Shown here one piece after another: positions 50,930-59,774 of a stretch of DNA of 64,000 bases. Each line of letters starts with the position of its first letter. The stretch's first letter is position 1. Source of the DNA: Pseudanabaena sp. ABRG5-3 (GTDB lineage Bacteria; Cyanobacteriota; Cyanobacteriia; Pseudanabaenales; Pseudanabaenaceae); NCBI RefSeq assembly GCF_003967015.1, contig NZ_AP017563.1, positions 62,001-126,000 of the forward strand. Direction: 5' to 3'. Position numbers and translations under genes: made by a program. Under the pieces are notes generated by a model. It was not told the origin of the DNA and searched no databases. It saw only the letters and a program-made list of their open reading frames with translations.

Positions 50930-51676
50930 TCAGGTGGTAAGGTCATTTATATCAATACCTCTTGGATCAGGAGCTATTTCAAAGTTTTTTAAATAGATTT
51001 GATCGTATGTTTCAGCACCAATGTTGACATCAGCAAACAGACGATCACCTATTCTTAGATGTTCATGCAAGTATTCTGGGATAATCGATTTAGGGAAACG
51101 AACAACTGTGTCATAGTGCCAACTTGGAATAACTGCATCAACAACAGATTCTCCATCTTCATTACTCATTGACTCAATTCTAACTAATGTATTATAAGGC
51201 TTCCTTGATGGAGACAGTCCTATATTTAATTCTGAATAACAACACTCAATCCCTTTAATTATTTCACTAGGATTTATATTACCTCTCTCTATAAGCACTG
51301 GAATTTTGTCTCTGTATTTTCTAATAGAGACATTTAAATCAATAGAAAAATTTTGAGTTACAAGGATAGCAGGTATCTTTCTATCATAAAGGGCTGCCAC
51401 TAACTGCGCCCCATAAAAATTAGCAAAAGAATCAAGAAATAAGCGATGATCGCAAAGTACTGCATAAACTTGTTGAGAGGCGATATAGTCAGCAAATTTA
51501 TTGACATCTGACGAATATTTATCATTTTTATAAATTAGTATTGGTTCAAACCCGTCAGTGTTTTCAACCTGCCAAGATATAGTGTCGCGAGCATCTTCAT
51601 CATCGTCCACGATCGCTATTTTTCTGGTGCTACTGAGCAGAGTTTGTATTGGGCTCGGAAGTTCTATGGTTTGCAT
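50930..51676 (-). CDS. Response regulator-like protein with unknown C-terminal domain
   Basis: 248 aa. Receiver domain about 18-140: acidic pocket KIAIVDDDEDARDTISW (Asp24-26), phosphoacceptor VYAVLCDHRLF (Asp76) and strand PAILVTQN in the Thr/Lys region, where the usual Lys is not obvious. The C-terminal part (about 150-248) is beta-rich (VVDAVIPSWHYDTVVRFPKS; EHLRIGDRLFADVNIGAETY) and is not a known DNA-binding domain. Encoded 14 nt after the kinase and overlapping the MBL gene, so it may relay the signal to the hydrolase by protein contact rather than by transcription. Confidence 0.75.
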   Translation of the reverse strand: MQTIELPSPIQTLLSSTRKIAIVDDDEDARDTISWQVENTDGFEPILIYKNDKYSSDVNKFADYIASQQVYAVLCDHRLFLDSFANFYGAQLVAALYDRKIPAILVTQNFSIDLNVSIRKYRDKIPVLIERGNINPSEIIKGIECCYSELNIGLSPSRKPYNTLVRIESMSNEDGESVVDAVIPSWHYDTVVRFPKSIIPEYLHEHLRIGDRLFADVNIGAETYDQIYLKNFEIAPDPRGIDINDLTT

Positions 51677-51690
51677 ACTTAACTTACAGT

Positions 51691-53769
51691 CTATATATGT
51701 TTAAGTTTTAACTGAACGATAAATTCAGCACCACCTAGTTGACCGTTGGGAATAACAGTTATTCTACCACCTAAGTCTTCTACTGAGTCCTTCACAATAG
51801 TTAGGCCTAAACCTGTCCCTCCTGGGGTTGTACTTCTCCCTGGTAGCCATATTTCATCTAAGTCAAGCCCCTTAATGCCTGAAGCACTATCCATTACTGT
51901 AAGCAAAGCAAACCCATCAGATATTTCGGTTTTAAGTATTACCTTACGTTCTCTTAGATTTGCTCCCTGTATACTAAAAGCATTGACAGTATTAGTTAAT
52001 AGGTTAGTCACAATAGATTCTAAAAGAGCAATACTTCCCTTTATATAAATTTTTTCAGGATATGAATCAAATTCAATTTCAATTCTAGCATTCTCGAAAA
52101 ATGTTTTAAAGAGTTCAATGAGGTTAGTGATGATTAAATTGACATCTACATTAATTGATTTGCGTTTGTCTTTTCCTAAAAGATAAATTGGATATTTAGC
52201 AAAATTCTCTAACGAACCAGCAATTTGATACATTTTAATAAGCTGTTTACTAAACAACTTTTCGTATTGATCTTTTGCAATATCCTTAATCCTTTGATCA
52301 ATAACTTCAATTAATTGCCTAATCAGAGTAATCTTTTTAGAAGACTCATGGGCAAAAACTGCTGCTGTTGTTCCAGCCGTTGCCAGACTTCGATACAGTT
52401 GCAAATCAGCACGCAATATGTTTTCTTTCTGATCGTTAGCTTTTTCGTATTCCTCAACAACTTTAATAACCATGCTTTGGACTGCTGTGGGCATATTTGC
52501 AGCCGCTATAACTTGACGTACTTCTTCTTTAATTGCTATGGTATGTCGCTTTGCTTCTTGTTTAGACTGAGATCGCTTACTTTCAATTATTTTTAATCGC
52601 TCATCAGCTACCCAATCTAAAGTTTTAATTGCAAAATTTCTTAAATCTAGGTAAGCATCATTTTCCATAAATCCTAATCTATCTGTCTTTTGAACTAGCT
52701 GATTATCGGGATCTTCTGTAATTACCCTACCAATAACTGTACTAGTTGATGGTCGTGCTTCTGGATTTTTAGTACGTTGATAATTTATTTTCAACCAGTC
52801 ATCATCCCTATCTCCATAAGGAGCAACTCTCAAACCACGATAATACATATGTACTCCACCTACTGCATTAAGCCAATCTCTAATTTCCACAAGATTGCCT
52901 TTCCGCCCTTTTGTATTAAAGCTTTGCGGATTTAGCTCAAATATCCACATCTCGAATTCTGCTGGTACTGCTTTACTGCTTGTGTCAAAACTATTTTCTT
53001 CTTTATCTTCTTGATAAACATCTATGCTGTCTACCGAGTTAATCAATTCCCTTTTCCAATCCCAAAGCGAAACTTGAGCTTTACCATCTACATTTAAAGA
53101 TGCTTTAACATGGTACTCAGCGTCATCAAAAAATGCTTCATTAACCTGTTTTTCTAAATCATCAAATCCAGACGCAATTAATTTCGGACGAAAAGATATG
53201 GCGGTACTAAAAGGATCTGCTAATAGCAATAACTCTCTAGCAAGTCTTTTCGTTTCTTTCCTGCCAAATTTTGCCTTTAGATTATTAATAATAATTTCTG
53301 TTCCATGCTCTTTTATAGTTTCGCTCCTATCAACTTCTAAAGTCACATCTTCTACGAAATCAACTCGATCAAAATCTTCCCAATTAATTTCCAACGAATA
53401 CTCTACATTAGGCTGATCTTTGGGTCTAGTAAATATCTTCACTTGTGTACCTTGTCTAAGCGCAGCAAGCCTTCCTAGCCCTTTATCACCTACAGGCATT
53501 CTCTTTAAACGAGTAAGACTGCGAGATGCTTTTTTTGACTTACCAAGCACCAACCAACTATCTCTAAGTGCTTGTATATCCATTCCATCGCCGTTGTCAG
53601 AGATAGTGACTGAGCCACCAGATGCTTCAGTATTGTTGAGAATTACTTCACATATTGTCGCATCAGCATCATAGGAGTTCTTAACTAGTTCTAAAATACC
53701 TTGATCAGGATTTGGTACTAGCTCCTCTCCTAATCGACTTAAAATGCTTGGCGAAAATTTAAAGTGCAT
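51691..53769 (-). CDS. Histidine kinase with two HATPase domains (Hsp90/MORC-like plus kinase-type)
   Basis: 692 aa. Residues 1-180 are a GHKL ATPase of the Hsp90/MORC type: ILELVKNSYDADATICEVIL (N box), ISDNGDGMD (G1), MPVGDKGLGRLAALRQG (G2). Residues about 230-360 form an unknown middle domain, about 385-460 a coiled coil. A histidine box follows, SLATAGTTAAVFAHESSKKI (candidate phosphoacceptor His474). A second HATPase is at about 570-685: LLTNTVNAFS (N box), LTVMDSASGIKG (G1), TTPGGTGLGLTIVKDS (G2). No membrane segment or known sensor domain, so it may sense a cytosolic cue. The pairing of two HATPases in one chain is unusual. Confidence 0.85.
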   Translation of the reverse strand: MHFKFSPSILSRLGEELVPNPDQGILELVKNSYDADATICEVILNNTEASGGSVTISDNGDGMDIQALRDSWLVLGKSKKASRSLTRLKRMPVGDKGLGRLAALRQGTQVKIFTRPKDQPNVEYSLEINWEDFDRVDFVEDVTLEVDRSETIKEHGTEIIINNLKAKFGRKETKRLARELLLLADPFSTAISFRPKLIASGFDDLEKQVNEAFFDDAEYHVKASLNVDGKAQVSLWDWKRELINSVDSIDVYQEDKEENSFDTSSKAVPAEFEMWIFELNPQSFNTKGRKGNLVEIRDWLNAVGGVHMYYRGLRVAPYGDRDDDWLKINYQRTKNPEARPSTSTVIGRVITEDPDNQLVQKTDRLGFMENDAYLDLRNFAIKTLDWVADERLKIIESKRSQSKQEAKRHTIAIKEEVRQVIAAANMPTAVQSMVIKVVEEYEKANDQKENILRADLQLYRSLATAGTTAAVFAHESSKKITLIRQLIEVIDQRIKDIAKDQYEKLFSKQLIKMYQIAGSLENFAKYPIYLLGKDKRKSINVDVNLIITNLIELFKTFFENARIEIEFDSYPEKIYIKGSIALLESIVTNLLTNTVNAFSIQGANLRERKVILKTEISDGFALLTVMDSASGIKGLDLDEIWLPGRSTTPGGTGLGLTIVKDSVEDLGGRITVIPNGQLGGAEFIVQLKLKHI

Positions 53770-53949
53770 ATCACAAAAAATATCTTTGTGAATATTATAC
53801 TTAATAATAAAGTCAAAATATTACAAAAAAAGTCTGATTTAATATCAATATTTCAGATCCAGTTAATTGAAGCAATCGGATTTTAATTGTGGCTAAATAC
53901 ATATTTTTATCATAGGCTAGAATGAGAACAAGACTGGAGAAATAGAGCT

Positions 53950-54210
53950 ATGCCGATCGCCAAAATTGAAGACCTTATTCGTTATGTTATTGATGCAGAA
54001 GGCAAAACAACCGATGTGCTTGTCCCCTTAGAAATTTGGCAACAAATAATCTATTCCTTAAACACTGACAACATTAGTGGATTAGCGTTAACTGACAAAC
54101 AAGAACCCAAGGAGCAAATATTAGCCGACTTACAAGAATCCGTTAGACTAGCCACCGCAGGACAAACATTTTCAGTATCACAACTTTGGGAAGACGCTAT
54201 TTCTAAATAA
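53950..54210 (+). CDS. Orphan antitoxin-like protein
   Basis: 86 aa. Starts IAKIEDLIRYVIDAEGKTTD followed by VLVPLEIWQQIIYSL, and ends LQESVRLATAGQTFSVSQLW, like the acidic C-terminus of the antitoxin at 47736. No toxin gene follows before the next operon (54320), so it is a solitary antitoxin or a regulator. Confidence 0.6.
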   Translation: MPIAKIEDLIRYVIDAEGKTTDVLVPLEIWQQIIYSLNTDNISGLALTDKQEPKEQILADLQESVRLATAGQTFSVSQLWEDAISK

Positions 54211-54319
54211 GCCATAGTGTAACAAAAGATTTAGTAATAGATTTAGTAATATAAATTCAAGTGCATAGGTCAAGTTGGATGAGAAATAGTAAGAAGCAGG
54301 GAAAGTTAAAAACAATGTT

Positions 54320-55714
54320 ATGAAAGCAAGCCATTATTGGCAATTTGTAAAGTTAAAGGCGACAGGGCTATGTATCCGTGAAACTAGCATTGAGGCTAGA
54401 GAATTTTTGTTGGCACAATTTCCAGCCATAGATGATAGTGATGCTGATTTAACGGACTTGCAAGTGCAGAAACAGTTGTGGCGATCGCGCCAAAGTAGCG
54501 ATCGCAACGAGACCCTAAATGCTGAACTCTGCTTGCGGTGCTTTATTTCCAATCAAATCGAACAAACCTGTTATCAAATTGCAAATCAGTTTGGAACTGA
54601 GCATGGATTTAAATATAACGATCTCTTAGTTTTTGTGTTGAATGATGTAATTGCAAGTCAACGCGATCGCCAACAAAATCAAAGTACATTTATCTCCGTT
54701 GCTCGTGAAATTCTCGATAGCTTTGATCCTGAACTGAGTAATCTCGCAACTTGGACAAACCGAAAAGTTAAGCAAAATCGTGAATTAAATGCTTTCTTAT
54801 TGGAGCATGGCGTTTATCTAGTCAGCGATTGGGCGATTCTCAATGATACGAGTCCCAAACAGTTAGAGCGTATTTACACAGAGTTCTATCAAACTGCTCA
54901 ATATTCGATTCAACAAGCAAAAATTTTATTGGAAGCCTACCATGCAGTCTATCGGTTAGATCGGTTGCAGTCTCGGTTAAATGGAAGTAAAGGACAATGC
55001 CCTCCCCCAACTGCCGACCAATTACAGAGGATGAGTGAATATCTGGGGAATCATCATGAATATTTAGCACCAGCCAAAATTTTAAATAAATTGCAGGAGA
55101 TGGCAAGCAATCTCCGCCAATATCGGATTCAGGCTAGGGGTGGTAAACCAGCGCAAGTTTCTCTAGATCAGCCGAATTTAACCATTAAACCTGAACGTTT
55201 ATTTGCTCTTGCTAATGAAGAGAATGATGCGTTTGCTTTCTTAAACGCCTATCGTCAACAGTTTGAGCAAAGCCTAGAGCAAGCGATCGCTAAAGTTATT
55301 GACATCCGCTCTAGCAAAATCCAACAGCGATCGCCTGAAAATAATCACAATTTTCTAACGGGATTAAGTCTATTCCATTGTCATGGACAAACGATGTCAG
55401 AAATTGCTACTGCGGTTGGTTTAGAGGCGCAATATCAGGTGACGCGCTTGCTAAAATTAAAGGAGTTGCGTGCGGATATTCGTCGTGAAATTTTAGGGAG
55501 TTTACGGGAGCAGGTAATGGAATTAGTTAAGTTCTATACCGATCCTACCAAGTTAGATCAATTAGATCAAAAATTAGAAGTTATTTTGGAAGAACTAGTG
55601 ACCGAAGAAATGGAACTTGCCGAAGCTGAAAGTATTAAGAGTAAGGGGATTCCTCTTCGCAGTCGCTTTGCCATTAAGCTTTGTCAGTATTTACAGCAAG
55701 TCCATCAATGTTAA
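54320..55714 (+). CDS. Cyanobacterial sigma-like/HTH protein of the DUF1822-CHAT operon
   Basis: 464 aa, cytosolic, mostly helical. C-terminal region about 350-400 carries a sigma-region-4-like HTH: LSLFHCHGQTMSEIATAVGL followed by EAQYQVTRLLKLKELRADIR. The N-terminal 120 residues have a region-2-like feel (LCLRCFISNQIEQTCYQIAN; GFKYNDLLVFVLNDV). It is widely found in cyanobacteria upstream of DUF1822 and CHAT-CHASE2 genes as here. Whether it is a working sigma factor cannot be told from sequence. Confidence 0.7.
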   Translation: MKASHYWQFVKLKATGLCIRETSIEAREFLLAQFPAIDDSDADLTDLQVQKQLWRSRQSSDRNETLNAELCLRCFISNQIEQTCYQIANQFGTEHGFKYNDLLVFVLNDVIASQRDRQQNQSTFISVAREILDSFDPELSNLATWTNRKVKQNRELNAFLLEHGVYLVSDWAILNDTSPKQLERIYTEFYQTAQYSIQQAKILLEAYHAVYRLDRLQSRLNGSKGQCPPPTADQLQRMSEYLGNHHEYLAPAKILNKLQEMASNLRQYRIQARGGKPAQVSLDQPNLTIKPERLFALANEENDAFAFLNAYRQQFEQSLEQAIAKVIDIRSSKIQQRSPENNHNFLTGLSLFHCHGQTMSEIATAVGLEAQYQVTRLLKLKELRADIRREILGSLREQVMELVKFYTDPTKLDQLDQKLEVILEELVTEEMELAEAESIKSKGIPLRSRFAIKLCQYLQQVHQC

Positions 55715-55748
55715 AGCCCCTTTGCATAACTACCAACACACTAGCACT

Positions 55749-55832
55749 ATGAATAGACAACGAATTAGCAGAAATAATCAAAATAATGATGACACTCAAT
55801 TTACTCAATACAGGGGGAAAGCGAATGCTTAG
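55749..55832 (+). CDS. 27-aa ORF coupled to DUF1822 gene
   Basis: MNRQRISRNNQNNDDTQFTQ then YRGKANA. Its stop overlaps the ATG of the next gene (ATGCTTAG), and the DUF1822 ribosome site AGGGGGAAA lies inside it. It may be a leader peptide for translational coupling, or chance. Confidence 0.35.
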   Translation: MNRQRISRNNQNNDDTQFTQYRGKANA

Positions 55833-56991
55833 TGAATTTGAAACGATACCTATTGAAGCGATCGCTTTATCCCCTGAAATTATGCAGCAAGCGATCGCTC
55901 TATCCCAAAATGCTACTAACCAATGGCAGACATATCTAGATGCGATCGCCTATTTGACGATATGTGAATGGTTACATGAGCGATCGCCAAATCTTGATTT
56001 TGCTATCGATTCTGAAGACATCACTAATCACCAAGCAAATCTTCATTATCTAGAAGTGAATGGCTTTACGCTTTATGTTTTAGGAACAACACCAATATCG
56101 GGGGATATGGTGGAAATACCTGCTGATATTTTGCAACCACAAAACCCAATAAGTGAGAATAATCATAACTTGAGCAATACTTTTATTGTTATTGTTGAAA
56201 TCTATGAAGAGATTGAACAGGCTTTAATTTTAGGATTTAGTCGCCATTTGCAATTAGTCAAACATCTTGCCGATCGCATGGTTGATCTAAAGCGCGATCG
56301 CCTCGATGATACTTATCAATTACCGCTATCCCTATTTACTAATGAACCTGAACGATTGCTGTTGTATCTCCAAAATTTAGAACCAATCAAGACTTTGCCA
56401 ATAGCAACCATTACGGAACTGCCCCCTGTTAACATCACGGAGCTAATCCTGAATACGGGACTATGGTTGCAAGAGCAACTGGACGAAATCGCCCAAAACT
56501 TGGCTTGGCATCTGTTACCAACTAATTACGAACCCCGTTATGTGCCAGTAATGCGTTCTTCGGGCTTACGTTCTCCTACACAGGAATTAGAACAAATCTT
56601 TAGTGAAGTAGAACAGTTGAACGTTAAGGTTCCTTCTTCGGCTAGGGCTGCTTATCAAGATTTTCAACTAGGCGATCGCCATTTACGCCTTTATGCAACC
56701 GTATGGGCTGATGGTAATTACTCCACAAATCTTGAAGCAAATCCTGAATGGTCATTGCTGCTTGTCCTTGGTTGCCAAGCGATCGGCGAAATTCCCTATG
56801 GAGTAAGAATGCAGGTTCGCGATCAACAGAAGGTGTTAATCGATCGGCAGTTAGACAGAAAGAGTCAAGATCTCTATCTCTATGCCTGTGTCACTGGCGA
56901 TCGCACTGAAACATTTTCCGTATCGATTTCTTTGCCCAGTGGTGTTATGTTAACCTTACCAGCCTTTGCATTTCATCCAAATCCGCTTTAA
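55825..56991 (+). CDS. DUF1822-family protein
   Basis: 388 aa from the ATG at 55825, chosen because a strong AGGGGGAAA ribosome site lies just upstream; an ATG at 55786 is also in frame. Features: a helical start (EAIALSPEIMQQAIALSQNA), YLTICEWLHERSPNLDFAID, a beta-rich middle and C-terminus (WSLLLVLGCQAIGEIPYGVR; QVRDQQKVLIDRQLDRKSQD; LYLYACVTGDRTETFSVSIS). Family common in cyanobacteria, function unknown. Ends directly where the CHAT-CHASE2 gene begins, so they should be made together. Confidence 0.8.
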   Translation: MLSEFETIPIEAIALSPEIMQQAIALSQNATNQWQTYLDAIAYLTICEWLHERSPNLDFAIDSEDITNHQANLHYLEVNGFTLYVLGTTPISGDMVEIPADILQPQNPISENNHNLSNTFIVIVEIYEEIEQALILGFSRHLQLVKHLADRMVDLKRDRLDDTYQLPLSLFTNEPERLLLYLQNLEPIKTLPIATITELPPVNITELILNTGLWLQEQLDEIAQNLAWHLLPTNYEPRYVPVMRSSGLRSPTQELEQIFSEVEQLNVKVPSSARAAYQDFQLGDRHLRLYATVWADGNYSTNLEANPEWSLLLVLGCQAIGEIPYGVRMQVRDQQKVLIDRQLDRKSQDLYLYACVTGDRTETFSVSISLPSGVMLTLPAFAFHPNPL

Positions 56992-59445
56992 ATGCCGACT
57001 TATTATCTAGAAGTTGAGAAGATCGAAAGCCAATGCCGATTTCTGCTGAAATGGGGAAAAAGTCAGCGCTTACCTGTAGTAGCGATCGCCTATCCAGAAA
57101 GTCTGGCTAACAGCTATCGTGAATGGCAGACTACCTATCTCAACTACTATTGTCATGTAACCATCGGCAACTCTTTGCGGGGAAGAGTGCAGGGGAGTGG
57201 TAGTTTTTCGCTTTCTAACGTTGATTGGTATGAGAAGCTGCGCGAAGCCGAGGAAAAATTAATTCGGGAGTTAAACTTTTGGTTGCGGAGTCCAGAGCTT
57301 TATGAACTATGGGAAGAAGTGAAGCGTTCATCCCGTCTAGTATCTACTCAATCTCAATCATCAAATTTAGACGCAACACATATTGATTTACTGATTACTT
57401 GTTCCGAAGATTTGCTGTGCTTGCCTTGGGAAGCATGGAAACTACAGGATGAATTTGCGCCACTAGATACGGTACGCATTGCTAGAGCCGTTTATGCCAG
57501 CACCGAAATTTTGCCGCCTCAATCGCGTCGCCGTCCTAGGGTGCTAGCGATTTTTGGTGATGAGACAGGTTTAGATTTTCAAAACGATCGTGAAGCAATG
57601 CAGATTCTCGCTGCATTAGCCGAAATCCAGACTATTTGTTGGGATGCTGCACCATCCGATCGCGTCAATCCCAAGCAAAAAATCTGTAATGCGATCGCCG
57701 ATCCACAGGGTTGGGATATTCTCTTTTTTGCGGGACATAGTGACCAAACTAATTTAACGGGAGGGAAGCTATTAGTTGCCCCCCATAGTTCGCTGACCAT
57801 GAGCGATTTAGATCCCTATCTATTGCAAGCCAAAGAACGCGGATTACAAATTGCAATTTTCAACTCCTGTAATGGCACTGCGATCGCTACATGGCTAGTC
57901 TCTAAAGTGGGAATACCCCAAGCGATCGCCATGCGCGAACCAATCCATAATCAGGCGGCTCAAAGCTTTTTAGTCCAGTTTCTCCAAAATCTCGCGCAAC
58001 ATAAAGATGCTCACACAGCGATGTTTGAAGCCTGTCGCTATTTACAAGAAGAACGCTTAACCTTTCCTTCCGTTTACCTCATTCCTTCCCTATTTCGCCA
58101 TCCTGATGCGCCTTTATTTAAAATCCCTCCTAAAGGGATCAAGGGCTTGATCAGGCGAGTTTTGCCAACACCATTACAGGCGATCGCCCTTAGTACTTTG
58201 CTAGCGGCTAGCCTCATGCCATCCTTACAGGAATGGATGCTAGATCGGCGCGTCTGGCTACAGGCAATCTATCGCCAACAAACCCAGCGCGTTCCTCAGA
58301 AATCTCCTCCCGTCCTTTTAGTGCAAATCGATGAGGCATCTTTACAAAAAGCCGCGATCGCTGATCCGCATCCCATGGATCGGCATTATCTAGCCCAATT
58401 AGTCGATCGCCTAGCTAGTCAAAACGCTCAGATTGTCGGTATTGACTATTTGCTCGATCGCTCCCATCGCAATCGCAAGGATGGCAAAGATGATGGACAA
58501 AGCGATCGCACTAGCGATCGCATTTTAGGACAGGCGATCCAAAATGCTGTAGATGCACAAAAAAACAGCAAAAATGGAACTTGGTTTGTTTTGGCTTCTG
58601 TCTATAGCGAAGGTAATTGGCTAGAGACTTTGCCCGAAATTGCTAGCAAAAATGGCAGCATCGATGGTCATATTCATATGTCGGTGCAGTATTTACCCCT
58701 AGTGCAAGCTGATGTTCCTAAATTGCCCTTTTCCTACCTATTGGCAGGTATCCATCGAGTGAGAGCATTGCAAAGATCGCCTTTAAATCAAACCGATAAT
58801 CTATTCACGCAAATATCTGACATCCTCAATTCGCAGGGCAAGACTTTCCGCAGTTTGCTCGATCCTAAAGCACAAATGCTGCCAATCACAGATTTTGCTC
58901 AAGATAAATTTAGTCAAGCATGGTTCCATCCGATTGTCGATTTTTCGATTCCACCCGATCGCATTTATCAAACAATTCCTGCATGGCAATTGTTACAGGA
59001 ACCGCCCAAAGTCTCCGACTCACAAATCATTCTCATTTCCGCTAACTATTCAGAGGCGGGAGTATTTAAGCAGGGTGAGGACTCCTTCTCACAACCATCA
59101 GCAATTCATTATTGGCTCCAGCAATCGTCATCAACTAAACAGAGGGAAAGCTATACAGGCGGAGAGGTACAAGCCTATGCAATCCATCATTTTCTCCGCG
59201 ATCGCTATGTAATTCCTGTTCCCTATGCTTGGATGATGATTGTATTTCTGGCAGGTGGGGCAATTCTCGTCAGCTTTTGGCAACCGCGATCACATCGACA
59301 GGTTTATCTTGTGCTGACTATAACCCTCAGCCTATATACCTTAGTCAGTATCGAGGTTTATATTTCGGGAGGCTTGCTTTTACCGATTGTCTTTCCTGCG
59401 ATTGTTGCGATCATTTATTGTCTACCTAGGTTGACAAAAGCCTAG
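56992..59445 (+). CDS. CHAT-CHASE2 membrane protein
   Basis: 817 aa. Residues about 130-375 are a CHAT domain (caspase-like): LLITCSEDLLCLPWEAWKLQ, ILFFAGHSDQTNLTGGKLLV (His249) and IAIFNSCNGTAIATWLVSKV (Cys293) give the His-Cys dyad. A membrane helix (about 396-415) precedes an extracytoplasmic CHASE2 sensor (about 435-730: VLLVQIDEASLQKAAIADPH; IVGIDYLLDRS; VDFSIPPDRIY). Three membrane helices close the chain (WMMIVFLAGGAILVSFW; VYLVLTITLSLYTLVSIEVY; GGLLLPIVFPAIVAIIYCL). So an outside signal could control a cytosolic caspase-like protease. Third gene of the sigma-like/DUF1822 operon; the stop is followed by a convergent antitoxin gene. Confidence 0.88.
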   Translation: MPTYYLEVEKIESQCRFLLKWGKSQRLPVVAIAYPESLANSYREWQTTYLNYYCHVTIGNSLRGRVQGSGSFSLSNVDWYEKLREAEEKLIRELNFWLRSPELYELWEEVKRSSRLVSTQSQSSNLDATHIDLLITCSEDLLCLPWEAWKLQDEFAPLDTVRIARAVYASTEILPPQSRRRPRVLAIFGDETGLDFQNDREAMQILAALAEIQTICWDAAPSDRVNPKQKICNAIADPQGWDILFFAGHSDQTNLTGGKLLVAPHSSLTMSDLDPYLLQAKERGLQIAIFNSCNGTAIATWLVSKVGIPQAIAMREPIHNQAAQSFLVQFLQNLAQHKDAHTAMFEACRYLQEERLTFPSVYLIPSLFRHPDAPLFKIPPKGIKGLIRRVLPTPLQAIALSTLLAASLMPSLQEWMLDRRVWLQAIYRQQTQRVPQKSPPVLLVQIDEASLQKAAIADPHPMDRHYLAQLVDRLASQNAQIVGIDYLLDRSHRNRKDGKDDGQSDRTSDRILGQAIQNAVDAQKNSKNGTWFVLASVYSEGNWLETLPEIASKNGSIDGHIHMSVQYLPLVQADVPKLPFSYLLAGIHRVRALQRSPLNQTDNLFTQISDILNSQGKTFRSLLDPKAQMLPITDFAQDKFSQAWFHPIVDFSIPPDRIYQTIPAWQLLQEPPKVSDSQIILISANYSEAGVFKQGEDSFSQPSAIHYWLQQSSSTKQRESYTGGEVQAYAIHHFLRDRYVIPVPYAWMMIVFLAGGAILVSFWQPRSHRQVYLVLTITLSLYTLVSIEVYISGGLLLPIVFPAIVAIIYCLPRLTKA

Positions 59446-59489
59446 AAACCTGACGAGAGATTTATATTTCTATAGTTAATGGTTTCATT

Positions 59490-59762
59490 TTACAAATCCT
59501 TCCATGCTTCATTTTCTTCTTCGCTAAGCCAGTCTTTTGATAATGAAGATTCGAGTAATGGAGGTTGATCTCTCGTTTCCATAAAGTCATCTGAGAAGAG
59601 ATCGCGGCTATTCCAAAGGGTTTGCCAAGGGTTATTTTTGGAAATTAGCATGATCGCGTTGCCAACTTTTTTGATATAGACTTCTTCGCCGACTAGTTGA
59701 AAGCCGTCTGGTAGTATGGCTAGTTGTTCGTTGCCTTGCATTCTGAGTTTGGCTGTGTTCAT
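59490..59762 (-). CDS. VapB/VagC-type antitoxin without partner
   Basis: 90 aa: AbrB-like DNA-binding start (MNTAKLRMQGNEQLAILPDG; EEVYIKKVGNAIMLISKNNP) and the family's WQTLWNSRDLFSDDFMETRD segment, then an acidic tail. Its gene neighbour should be a PIN toxin, but downstream is the opposite-strand CHAT-CHASE2 gene. It starts 13 nt after the NACHT-associated gene. Confidence 0.75.
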   Translation of the reverse strand: MNTAKLRMQGNEQLAILPDGFQLVGEEVYIKKVGNAIMLISKNNPWQTLWNSRDLFSDDFMETRDQPPLLESSLSKDWLSEEENEAWKDL

Positions 59763-59774
59763 GGGTTTGTCCTC

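Larger units (their letters stand above)
48993..50946 (-). pseudogene. ComEC-like metallo-beta-lactamase-fold hydrolase split by an IS982-type element
   Basis: Two pieces: 50713-50946 encodes the N-terminus (DLLILDVGQGNCTLLRNTEG; ISHADEDHIGGIS with the H-x-D-x-D-H metal motif), and 48993-49822 continues with VQNVHINSEFNRKTKAWEDL, AAGDLDEVGLHNLLQE, LIFPHHGGNPSKKN and FSNGRGHYGHPF. Removing the element (49829-50735) and one copy of the TACGTA duplication rejoins an open frame of 346 aa without any other change. Such MBL proteins hydrolyse phosphodiesters or nucleic acids; target unknown. Overlaps the response-regulator gene by 17 nt. A downstream internal start at 49739 could still make a C-terminal fragment. 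Confidence 0.8.

Noticed and set aside
48993-53769. Direct assignment to the Detocs defence system
   Set aside because: The logic is similar, but domain content (double HATPase, MBL instead of a nucleosidase) differs and no comparison could be run.
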